In this document: positions 8,157-15,804 of the stretch, one piece after another
How positions within the stretch are numbered: position 1 is the first letter of the stretch
How the letters are laid out: every line of letters starts with the position of its first letter
Origin: BOKV01 sp041739465
Lineage (GTDB): Bacteria; Pseudomonadota; Alphaproteobacteria; Rhizobiales; Rhizobiaceae
Direction of reading: 5' to 3'
Length of the DNA: 64,000 nt
Assembly (NCBI GenBank): GCA_041739465.1
Contig: JBGSNX010000039.1
Span: 1-64,000, forward strand
Program-made: the position numbers and the translations under genes
Notes under the pieces: generated by a model
What the model saw: only the letters and a program-made list of their open reading frames with translations
Databases searched by the model: none
What the model was told of the DNA's origin: nothing

Positions 8157-9328
8157 CGGACATGCCGCTTGATGGTCGCCTTCAGCATTTCCAAGGCCGG
8201 GCGGCGTGGGCGCAAACCGATTGTGGCCGCCAACCTTGCTGCATCCGTATGCATTGAATGTTCGGCAAGGGCGGTAGTGATCGCAGCGCGAAGCTTGGCG
8301 CGATCACCGGGGGCATCAAGCCACCGGCCGACATTGAGACGGGCCGCATGGCGGGCATTGATCGCCGCTTCTTCGTGGCGCGGCATTATCAAATGTGGTC
8401 TGCCCGCTGCCATTGCTGCCTGCGTCACGTGGGCTCCGCCGCCTGAAAGGACATGGCTGACTTTTGGCAGCACTTCGGCAAGCGGCTGCGGTGTCTCGTA
8501 GACGACAACGCCACGCCGCTGCAAAAAGCCGGAGAGCAAGCCGCTTTCGCCACGCAAGTAACAGGAAACCTTTACCCCGGTCTCTGCGAGCGCTTGGAAC
8601 AGGGCCTCGGCATTGGGGTCGTTGGCTCCATAGTAGGCGAAGATGGAAGGCTCGGCGGGAACCGGAGCGAACTTCGGCAGCCCTTCCGGGGTCTCGAAAA
8701 GCTGTTCGCGCCGGACAGCCGCGTAAGGATCGATTTCCGGCAAGCCGAACACAAACCGAGACTCGGTCGCAAGCAACCGGGGAAGCGTTTCGACTACCGG
8801 CTTGCCCCATTGCGACAGTACAGCGGCCGCGCTGGCAACCATGCGCCGTTCATCCGCTACTGGTGAAACCAGCGCATCCACGGGCGGTAGATTGGGCCCC
8901 TCAAGCGGTGGCATCGTGTAGGGCGTGCCGGTTGCGATCACTGGCAAATTGCGGATACGGGCAGCGATCAGGAATGCCGGGGAGTGATCACTGACCGCAA
9001 CACTGGGCTTCACCAAGTCAATGAGCGAAATCCAGCCGGCGACCACAGCCGCCAGGTTTCGCGGCTCGTGGAATCCGATTGTGTTCAGGATGTTGGCATA
9101 GTTTCCGCCACCAGAAAGCACACCACCGTAGCGGTAGTGCGGCCAAACCGGCGCTTGAAGGATTGTTGCCTCGATGCCGTTGAAAGCAATGCGCGCGCTC
9201 AAGAGTGAGCGCGCGCAAACCACAATCTGCAGGCCATCTGCCTGCAATGCAGCGGCCATGCGGGACAAAGGCATGGCGTGACCGAGGTTTTCACCCAATT
9301 CCCATGCGAACAGAACCGGGCGCACCAA
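8153..9328 (-). CDS. GT1/MurG-like (GT-B) glycosyltransferase
   Basis: GT-B fold transferase related to macrolide/UDP-glucosyl transferases. The N-terminus (VLFAWELGENLGHAMPLSRMAAAL) is the acceptor-side Rossmann motif. The C-terminal half carries the donor-binding loop HVLSGGGAHVTQAAMAAGRP followed by a PRHEEAAINARHAARL segment. Length 391 aa is typical. It is read in the same direction as the unknown membrane protein that precedes it by 18 bp (start at 9328, stop of the upstream gene at 9347), so the pair is probably one transcript. The sugar and acceptor are not predictable. Its link to the adjacent membrane protein suggests it may glycosylate that protein or its product. Confidence 0.83.
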   Translation of the reverse strand: MVRPVLFAWELGENLGHAMPLSRMAAALQADGLQIVVCARSLLSARIAFNGIEATILQAPVWPHYRYGGVLSGGGNYANILNTIGFHEPRNLAAVVAGWISLIDLVKPSVAVSDHSPAFLIAARIRNLPVIATGTPYTMPPLEGPNLPPVDALVSPVADERRMVASAAAVLSQWGKPVVETLPRLLATESRFVFGLPEIDPYAAVRREQLFETPEGLPKFAPVPAEPSIFAYYGANDPNAEALFQALAETGVKVSCYLRGESGLLSGFLQRRGVVVYETPQPLAEVLPKVSHVLSGGGAHVTQAAMAAGRPHLIMPRHEEAAINARHAARLNVGRWLDAPGDRAKLRAAITTALAEHSMHTDAARLAATIGLRPRRPALEMLKATIKRHVR

Positions 9329-9346
9329 GGGATCCTGCAGTTCGAA

Positions 9347-10441
9347 TCAATTCAGGTTGTCGCTACCGCCGATGCTTCCTCCGTAGCCGCCAGAATTAAC
9401 CTGGGCGACTTTCACGAGATCCGAACCTTCAAGCAATGCCATTGCTGCCGACGAGATCGCCCTCGCCATCCGTGGGCCCATCACATCTTCCAGCAGTGTT
9501 TCGATGTGCTGCGGATCACTGAGGTTCCCGGTATCTGTGAGTGAAGCAAAAGCGATTGTCGCCGGGGCGATTTTCACTGTTCCTCCAGAAGGAAGGGCTT
9601 CGCCGGCTGCAAGTTTGCGCAGTCCGTCAGTTTCAAGAAGCCTTACCGACATTGAATGTTTCGCCACAGCTTCGCTGATTGCATCTCCGGCGTTGAAAAG
9701 TTCTGTCGACGGCGCATACCAGTCTATGGATGCAGTGGCGCCTTGCCCGGCCACGATGTCCATCGGCTGTGCCGGCTGGTAGGCGTGGGCTGTGGTAGCG
9801 CTGGCAGCAAGACCCATTGCCGCCAGAAACGCAGCAACCTTCACGCCCAGCGAACCAAGAACGCTAGCACCGGCAAACTCGCGTGCGGTCATGGTGTCAA
9901 CCGGAACAACGGCAAAACCGCGTGGTTGTTCGACCATGGCCACTACCTGAAAGCCGGCTGGCTTCGAACGCGCCGCTGCCCAGCGTCCAACCGCCGTCGA
10001 GATGTCTTCAACGGCATTTTGGAGTGCTACCAGCGCCGATGCTCCGGTGCCCGCGACTGTTGGCACGACATACATTGCGCCGTTTATCGGCTCCATGAAA
10101 ATACCGGAAATTCGGTCTCCCGCAGCTGCCCGCATAGCTTTGGCGCAAGCAGTATATTCCTCGATCCTGCCAAACGCGCCGGTTGGATCATAGACAATTG
10201 CGCCTTGGCCAAACCGCGATTCCAGAGACTGCAGCGACCTTGGCTCGAAGAAATCGGCATGGCCATGGACCTGAATGGTCAGGTTTGAGATGGAATTCTG
10301 CACCAAGGCTGCCTTCAAGGTTTCGCCGACGCTGCGGCGGGCTGCCTTTGTGGTGTGCACTTCAAGTGTAGTGCTGCCATTTTCTTTGCGGGAACGAACC
10401 AGAAAAACCGGCAAATTGACCGAACGCAGAATCTTTTCCAT
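9347..10441 (-). CDS. unknown membrane-anchored protein with glycine-rich C-terminus
   Basis: I do not recognise this 364-aa protein. Residues 1-185 look cytosolic. Residues about 193-213 form one hydrophobic segment followed by TTAHA-YQP, which resembles a signal peptidase site placed in the middle of the protein. Residues 220-340 would be periplasmic, and the chain ends in QVNSGGYGGSIGGSDNLN. That short Gly/Ser tail resembles modified-peptide cores more than a folded domain. The gene is divergent (90 bp) from two paralogous glycosyltransferase-like genes and a radical SAM gene, and is followed by a GT1 transferase. It may be the substrate of these enzymes, but a membrane-bound regulator or scaffold is equally possible. 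Confidence 0.7.
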   Translation of the reverse strand: MEKILRSVNLPVFLVRSRKENGSTTLEVHTTKAARRSVGETLKAALVQNSISNLTIQVHGHADFFEPRSLQSLESRFGQGAIVYDPTGAFGRIEEYTACAKAMRAAAGDRISGIFMEPINGAMYVVPTVAGTGASALVALQNAVEDISTAVGRWAAARSKPAGFQVVAMVEQPRGFAVVPVDTMTAREFAGASVLGSLGVKVAAFLAAMGLAASATTAHAYQPAQPMDIVAGQGATASIDWYAPSTELFNAGDAISEAVAKHSMSVRLLETDGLRKLAAGEALPSGGTVKIAPATIAFASLTDTGNLSDPQHIETLLEDVMGPRMARAISSAAMALLEGSDLVKVAQVNSGGYGGSIGGSDNLN

Positions 10442-10530
10442 TTTAAATCCCTTGTTGATAGCGTGGCCTCTGAAATCAAACTAAGTTAACTTTCCATCCC
10501 TGTCCATGGGAATGAGAAACACTCGCAACA

Positions 10531-11610
10531 ATGTCATTGACCGGAAGGGAAGCCGTGTCGTCGCTTGAATCGCAGGCTGGTGATGGAACCCCGGTCCCCG
10601 ACTGCTGGTTCGCTTTTCGCGTGCTGTCGCTTAGCCCGCTGGTAACGATTTCGACCGTGGACACGTCCAGTGTGCACCTGCTTGAACTCGCCATGAGGGT
10701 TCCCGAACTATTCGACACGGGCAAGGGATTGCACCTGCTGCATCCCACTTGGAATTACGAGCGGAGCGGTATTTCCGGCATTGCTCTGGACCTTGAGCGT
10801 ACCCGTGCTTTGTTGCCAGGCCATGAGTTTCTCTACCTTGCCAATTATGACCACGAGGCAAATCTCGTGAGCAAAGCAGGCTTGTCAGCAATCACCACCA
10901 ATGATGGTGTTTTTGCCGACGAAAAAGTCTGGCGTCCATACTTGCCGCGCTTTGAGGGATTTCAGCATTACGATGCCGTCTATGATGCAAGAATTGAAAC
11001 CGTGAAACGCCATAGGCTGGCTACGTCGGTCAAACGGCCTTTGCTGATTTATGGACATTCGGTGAACGGGGACACGGAAGCCGACATGAAGGCCGTTCAG
11101 GCAATCTTGCCGCAAGCGACTTTCGCCAATCACCGTATCGGAAGAAGCAGATATCTCAGCCTCGACCATGACGCGGTGGTCCGGCTTTACGGACACGCGT
11201 CGGTTGGCCTGGCTTTGTCTGCTGAGGAAGGAGCTATGCGGGCTTCGACGCAGTACCTGCTCGCCGGACTGCCGGTTGTCTCGACTCACTCGGTCGGCGG
11301 CCGGGACCGTTATTACCATTTCCCCTTCACCCGGATCGTGTCCGACGATCCCGATGAAATTGCTTCAACCGTCAGCGGTCTGGCCGCCGCGGGTCTGGAC
11401 CGGGGCCGGATTCGACAATCATTTCAACAAATACTGGATTTCGAACGCCACAACGTTGTCATTGCGCTCAACCATGCTGTTGCTGCTCTTTTGGGAACCA
11501 AGGACTTTCTGCGCGATTTTACTCCATTGATCGGCTCAATGTCGCTGTTCCGGCATCTCAAGCTAAACATGGTGCTCGCAAGACAGGCGCTGGCGAAGGG
11601 AACGGTTTAG
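10531..11610 (+). CDS. glycosyltransferase-like protein, paralogue A
   Basis: 359-aa protein whose C-terminal half resembles the GT-B donor-binding domain: GLALSAEEGAMRASTQYLLAGLPVVSTHSVGG has the family-4 layout of an acidic residue followed by a 'popular spot' helix. The N-terminal half has the segment LSLSPLVTISTVDTSS and GLHLLHPTWN, shared with the next gene but not familiar from known families. The two genes align along their whole length, so they are tandem duplicates. They are separated by 4 bp. There is no signal peptide. Donor and acceptor are unknown. Co-transcription with a radical SAM enzyme argues for a role in modifying a peptide or protein. Confidence 0.7.
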   Translation: MSLTGREAVSSLESQAGDGTPVPDCWFAFRVLSLSPLVTISTVDTSSVHLLELAMRVPELFDTGKGLHLLHPTWNYERSGISGIALDLERTRALLPGHEFLYLANYDHEANLVSKAGLSAITTNDGVFADEKVWRPYLPRFEGFQHYDAVYDARIETVKRHRLATSVKRPLLIYGHSVNGDTEADMKAVQAILPQATFANHRIGRSRYLSLDHDAVVRLYGHASVGLALSAEEGAMRASTQYLLAGLPVVSTHSVGGRDRYYHFPFTRIVSDDPDEIASTVSGLAAAGLDRGRIRQSFQQILDFERHNVVIALNHAVAALLGTKDFLRDFTPLIGSMSLFRHLKLNMVLARQALAKGTV

Positions 11611-11614
11611 GCCA

Positions 11615-12676
11615 ATGGAAGCAAATCCCGGTCAGGAAAATGAACAATGGCTCGACGCCAAGCTCATTTCACTCGATCCGCTGGTGACCCTGAGTTCAAT
11701 TGAGGCTGGCCGGTTGGGAGCAATGGAGCTTGCCGACGATTTGCCCGATATTTTTGACCGGCAACAGGGCTTGCACCTGCTTTCGCCAACCTGGGCAATT
11801 GACCACGGCTATGCGGGGCTGATCGCCGATGACATCAATCGGCTTTCGAGCCGCTTTCCCCGTCATCGTTTCGTGGTTCTGGCGGGGAACGAGGCAGAAC
11901 AGTTTGACCTCAGAAGCCATGGCGTCGATGCAATGGTGCTCAACACATCTGCGCTGGTTGATGAACGAATATGGCAGGTCCTCGAACCCTCGCTGGAAAA
12001 TTTCGGAACTTACAATGCAGTCTACAATGCACGCTTGATGTTCTACAAAAGGCACTTTCTCGCGGCCAAAATACCAAGCCTTTTGCTGCTTCACCGTCAT
12101 TCATTTGGCGTTGATGCCGAGCAAGAAACATCACAGGTCCGCGCCACCGTTCCGCATGCAGTATCTGCCAACGAACGGCTGCATCAGGGAGACTATGTCG
12201 AGCTTTCACCTGGCAATGCTGCAATAGCGATGGCCCACTCCCGGTGCGGATTGGCCCTCTCGGCAATTGAAGGCACCATGAAGGCCTCGGTTGAGTACAT
12301 GCTTTGCGGCCTGCCAGTTGTCTCAACTGCCGCCGGAGGCAGCCGCTCGCGCTATTATTGCAATCCGTTCACGCGGATCGTTGGTGACGATCCCGATGAA
12401 GTCGCGGCCGCGGTCGCGCATCTGATCGAGCAGGATTTTGACCGCCATGCGATCCGCAACCAGGTATCGCGGCTGATTGCCTTTGACCGCCACAACGCGA
12501 TGCTGTCGATCAACAAGATAATCGAGCATGGCATGGGTTCGGGCTTCCGCATGAAAAGCATTGCTCCCATGATAGCCTTCAAGCAGCATTTCTCGAGAAA
12601 GGCCCGGGTCATTGAGAGGCTGCGCCAACAGGCGGCGGATTTGTCCGGTTTGGTCGACGGAGCAAAAAGCCAATGA
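11615..12676 (+). CDS. glycosyltransferase-like protein, paralogue B
   Basis: 353-aa paralogue of the preceding gene. The matching blocks are LISLDPLVTLSSIEAG, GLHLLSPTWAI, FGTYNAVYNAR, GLALSAIEGTMKASVEYMLCGLPVVSTAAGG and the basic C-terminus. The similarity is clear but moderate, so the duplication is old and the copies probably have distinct roles, for example as a heterodimer or for successive sugars. Its stop overlaps the start of the radical SAM gene (ATGA at 12673-12676), which points to coupled translation. Family-4 membership rests on the C-terminal half only. Confidence 0.7.
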   Translation: MEANPGQENEQWLDAKLISLDPLVTLSSIEAGRLGAMELADDLPDIFDRQQGLHLLSPTWAIDHGYAGLIADDINRLSSRFPRHRFVVLAGNEAEQFDLRSHGVDAMVLNTSALVDERIWQVLEPSLENFGTYNAVYNARLMFYKRHFLAAKIPSLLLLHRHSFGVDAEQETSQVRATVPHAVSANERLHQGDYVELSPGNAAIAMAHSRCGLALSAIEGTMKASVEYMLCGLPVVSTAAGGSRSRYYCNPFTRIVGDDPDEVAAAVAHLIEQDFDRHAIRNQVSRLIAFDRHNAMLSINKIIEHGMGSGFRMKSIAPMIAFKQHFSRKARVIERLRQQAADLSGLVDGAKSQ

Positions 12677-13755
12677 TACCGCCTCGTTTCATGTTCGTGG
12701 AAATCAACCGCGCCTGCAATCTGCGCTGCAGCCATTGCGACTATTGGCAGGAACGGGACGATCCGTTGATGCTTCCACACCAAGAGCGCGTAGCTATGCT
12801 GATCGAGGATTTCGCCAGGCTGAGTCCCAATGGGACCATCGCCACCTGCGGCGGCGAGCCGATGCTGCGGCAGGCCGTATGGTTTACCATGGCACGTCTT
12901 GCGCGCGAAAATGGCTTGCGGATGCTTTCGGTAACCAATGGGACGCGCATTCGCAATGCAGCAATGGCGCAAAAAGTCATTGCAGAGGGGCCGCACGAAG
13001 TGTCGGTTTCGCTCAATGCCCCTGGCGCTGGCGAACATGATCGCACCAGGGGCATCCAGGGCGCCTTCGAGCGGACCACCCGCGCCATTCGAATGCTCGT
13101 CGAAGCGCGCGAACGCCTTGGCGCATGGGACACGAAAATCATTGTCATGGGACTGGTGTACGGCTCAAATTACAGGTCCTTGCCGGAATTTTACGACTTT
13201 GTTCTGAATGACCTCAAAGCGGACAAGCTGAAGCTCAACATGCTTCAGCCGACCTTTAGGCAATCGGGCGGGGTCGATCCCTTCTTTGAGCAGGAGCACC
13301 AGGTAGATCCTGAAGAATTGATGATGCTGATCGAAGTTTCGGCGGCTCAGCACGGATTGGACGTCAACCCCGAATTCACCCGCCAGGCAGGAATGTATTT
13401 CAGATCGCTGGCACAGGCCGGCGATTTGCAAACTGGATGGAATTCCACCGCTCGCACCACCGAACACATCTGCAACACCTATGAGCGCAACATCATGGTC
13501 GATCTGGAAGGCACGGCAAGGCTTTGCTTTTCAGGTGCGTTCAGGGGTGAGAAGATCGAAAAGCCGGGCGATCTGGCAAGGTTTTGGCAAAATGCAGGCG
13601 ACATCCGAGACAAGATGCGCCAATGCAACCGCTTCTGCGGCATCTCCCACTCGGTACGCCGCGATTCCGCAACACTGTCCGGCGTCGAACAGGGTGTGCG
13701 CTTTGCCGAAAAACATGAAACGCGGACCGCGTCACCGGCTACGCCAGGTGGCTAA
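12673..13755 (+). CDS. radical SAM protein with SPASM-like C-terminus
   Basis: 360-aa radical SAM enzyme. The [4Fe-4S] motif CNLRCSHC lies at residues 16-23 and the GGEPML SAM-binding stretch follows near residue 60. The barrel then has SVTNGT and SVSLNAPGAGEHD. The C-terminal third has further cysteines (HICNTYERNIM, ARLCFSG, QCNRFCGISH), the layout of a SPASM or twitch auxiliary-cluster domain as in peptide- and protein-modifying enzymes. It is the last gene of a three-gene operon with two glycosyltransferase-like proteins and overlaps the second by 4 bp. No known maturase subfamily could be named. Substrate choice is open; the adjacent membrane protein is the only obvious polypeptide candidate. 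Confidence 0.85.
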   Translation: MIPPRFMFVEINRACNLRCSHCDYWQERDDPLMLPHQERVAMLIEDFARLSPNGTIATCGGEPMLRQAVWFTMARLARENGLRMLSVTNGTRIRNAAMAQKVIAEGPHEVSVSLNAPGAGEHDRTRGIQGAFERTTRAIRMLVEARERLGAWDTKIIVMGLVYGSNYRSLPEFYDFVLNDLKADKLKLNMLQPTFRQSGGVDPFFEQEHQVDPEELMMLIEVSAAQHGLDVNPEFTRQAGMYFRSLAQAGDLQTGWNSTARTTEHICNTYERNIMVDLEGTARLCFSGAFRGEKIEKPGDLARFWQNAGDIRDKMRQCNRFCGISHSVRRDSATLSGVEQGVRFAEKHETRTASPATPGG

Positions 13756-13984
13756 TGGCGGTCGAGCGGCCAACCACATCGGATGATCGGACAGTGGAAG
13801 CCCACATCTGTGCCTATTTTCGCACCTCAATAGGCCGGTTTGGCTTTTCATCGTTTCGATGACGCCCTTCAACCCGCGGACCTCCCGTTCGGAACATTTT
13901 GGCCGCAGCCAATGTTCGTAAAAAATGATTGCCCATTGGTCTTGAAGTTCTCGAAACCAGTGCCTAATTCCCACGACAGCGACC
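13756..13984. other. gap after the radical SAM gene
   Basis: No supported gene. A minus-strand frame at 13732-13974 has a protein-like start (GIRHWFRELQDQWAIIFYEHW) but begins with GTG without a ribosome site, and its end runs into the radical SAM gene. It may be a decayed fragment. The remaining part of the gap up to TerC is the leader described next. Confidence 0.3.
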
Positions 13985-14042
13985 GGGCCCCTCTGACAGG
14001 TGTACGCACACCTGTGATGTCGGCGTTATCAGACCAGGGGCC
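13985..14042 (+). promoter_or_regulatory. structured leader of terC
   Basis: Nested pairing is visible. GGCCCCT at 13986-13992 pairs with AGGGGCC at 14036-14042. CTGA at 13993-13996 pairs with TCAG at 14029-14032. CAGGTGT and ACACCTG (13997-14014) make a perfect hairpin with an ACGC loop. The element ends 53 bp before the TerC start, in the place where metal-sensing riboswitches often lie in terC genes. The yybP-ykoY manganese motif itself is not recognisable, so this is either another element or a simple attenuator. Confidence 0.45.
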
Positions 14043-14095
14043 TTTGTCATGCTGCGACGTTCCCCTTCAAAAATCAAAAAATCGAGGGGATCAAC

Positions 14096-15106
14096 ATGGA
14101 ATTTCTTTTCTTCGAAGTGATCGACAAGCCGCTTTGGCTTTGGTTGATGTTCTTGACCATCGTGGTGACACTGATGGTCTTCGACCTTGGCGTTTTGCAC
14201 AAGGACGACCACGAAATCGGCGTTGCCGAAAGCCTGAAACTTTCAGCCTTCTACATCATGATCGCAATCGCCTTTGGCGGTTACATCTGGTGGGCCTGGG
14301 CGAACGGCACCCTGGTCACCAGCGACGGAACCAATCCGGTCGCGGCGTATTTCCAAGGCTACATCATCGAGAAGGTGCTCTCGATAGACAACGTCTTCGT
14401 CATCTCGCTGATTTTCGGATATTTCGCCATTCCGCGGAAATACCAGTACCGGGCGCTGGTCTGGGGCATCATCGGGGTCATCGTGCTGCGCGGCATCATG
14501 ATCGCGATCGGGGCGGAACTGGTGTCGAACTACAAGTGGATGACACTGGTATTTGCGGCGTTTCTGGCTTTCACCGGCATCAAGATGCTGTTTGCGCAGG
14601 AGGGTGAGACCGACGTTTCGAAGAATCCGATGGTTGGTCTTGTGTCCCGGTTCATGAACGTGACGAAAGAGCTGCATGACCAGAAGTTCTTTGTGCGCCT
14701 GCCGCACCCGGACACGCAGAAGATGGTTCTTTTCGCGACGCCTTTGTTCGTGGCGCTGGTCGTGATCAACTTTGCCGATGTGATCTTTGCTGTAGACTCG
14801 GTGCCCGCGATCTTCCTGATCACCACTGACACCTTCATCGTCTACACCGCCAACATCATGGCAATCCTCGGCCTGCGCGCGCTGTATTTCGCGCTGGCCG
14901 CGCTGGTGCACCGCTTTCACTATCTGAAGTACGCGCTGGCGCTGGTGCTGGTTTTCATCGGGATTAAGGGTTTTTACAGCTACTTCTTCGGCAAGTTCGA
15001 CCCCTATTTGTCGCTGGCAATCACCATTGGCATCATCGCATCAGGCATCTTCTATTCGCTGTGGAAGACCCGGGACGGGGCGGAAAGCTCCAGTCACCCG
15101 GCCTGA
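14096..15106 (+). CDS. TerC family integral membrane protein
   Basis: Polytopic inner-membrane protein of the TerC family, members of which export manganese or load metals onto secreted proteins. The sequence has the two acidic signature repeats EKVLSIDNVFVISLIF and FADVIFAVDSVPAIFLITTD, in the membrane, and about nine hydrophobic segments over 336 aa. GAGGGG 7 bp upstream of the ATG is a good ribosome site. Its leader can fold into a nested hairpin, so expression may be set at the RNA level. It stands alone between the radical SAM cluster and a convergent DUF1579-like gene. The name does not mean tellurite resistance here; no other ter genes are present. Confidence 0.92.
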   Translation: MEFLFFEVIDKPLWLWLMFLTIVVTLMVFDLGVLHKDDHEIGVAESLKLSAFYIMIAIAFGGYIWWAWANGTLVTSDGTNPVAAYFQGYIIEKVLSIDNVFVISLIFGYFAIPRKYQYRALVWGIIGVIVLRGIMIAIGAELVSNYKWMTLVFAAFLAFTGIKMLFAQEGETDVSKNPMVGLVSRFMNVTKELHDQKFFVRLPHPDTQKMVLFATPLFVALVVINFADVIFAVDSVPAIFLITTDTFIVYTANIMAILGLRALYFALAALVHRFHYLKYALALVLVFIGIKGFYSYFFGKFDPYLSLAITIGIIASGIFYSLWKTRDGAESSSHPA

Positions 15107-15242
15107 TGTCCAGTGGGGCAAGTGCCAACCGGGCGACGCCGCATGGCTGAACATATCGGATGGTGACTGCCCCGCCACGGAAACACCATCGCAGGCCGCA
15201 GTGCCGGCCTGCCCTTCCTTGTGATCCCTGCCCTCAACCTGT

Positions 15243-15710
15243 TCACACCCGTTCGAAATCCATTACCCAATTCGTCTCCCATGTCTGGCCGCCATCGGCA
15301 GACATTGCCTGTTCCCAGCGCGGTGTGGCGCTTTTTGTGTTGAGCCACAAGAACCGGACGATTACCGGGCGACCATCATGCGTGTCATCGGCCAGAAACG
15401 TTCCTACGTTGTCCGTAAAGCGGCCATTTACAGGAATGTCCAGTTTGTGGGGGTTAGCTGACGACAGCCACCAAATCGCCCAGGACTGGCTGGCGGGGTC
15501 GAAGGCTCGGATGGCAATGGCGTGAATATCGCCACCGGGGAAATGGATCAGGTTTTCTTCGATACAGCCATTGCCGCCCAGTGTGGGGCGGGTCTGTGAT
15601 TGCCCGAGGAATTCCTCCCATTCGTTGCATCCTGCAAGCCGCTCCTTGAGGCGGCGATGGCGAACCCGCCATTGTCCGAACTCAAAATCGAAATCACTTG
15701 CGCCAGTCAT
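15243..15710 (-). CDS. DUF1579-like protein
   Basis: 155-aa cytosolic protein that opens FDFEFGQWRVRHRRLKERLAG and contains the later WLSSANPHKLDIPVNGRF and DGGQTWETNWVMDFERV blocks. These are characteristic of small lipocalin-like proteins of the DUF1579 type. No function is established for the family. It is convergent with terC and lies 94 bp downstream of the phnWAY operon end, so it may be transcribed from its own promoter. No catalytic motif is seen. Confidence 0.65.
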   Translation of the reverse strand: MTGASDFDFEFGQWRVRHRRLKERLAGCNEWEEFLGQSQTRPTLGGNGCIEENLIHFPGGDIHAIAIRAFDPASQSWAIWWLSSANPHKLDIPVNGRFTDNVGTFLADDTHDGRPVIVRFLWLNTKSATPRWEQAMSADGGQTWETNWVMDFERV

Positions 15711-15804
15711 CCTGCCTCCCCAGCTTCCAGCCGGCCAATCCGTTTGTTCTTTTTATGTTCTTCTTTTCATCATAAAAGTCAAGGGACTTTCAGCAGCGTT
15801 TCCC

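Noticed and set aside
13732..13974. 80-codon minus-strand gene
   Set aside because: Part of the product looks protein-like, but there is no ribosome site and its 3' end overlaps the radical SAM gene.
13985..14042. yybP-ykoY manganese riboswitch call for the terC leader
   Set aside because: Pairing is present but the conserved loop sequences of that class are not.
15191..15213. Rho-independent terminator after terC
   Set aside because: A 7-bp stem is present, but it lacks a clean T run; kept out of the feature list.
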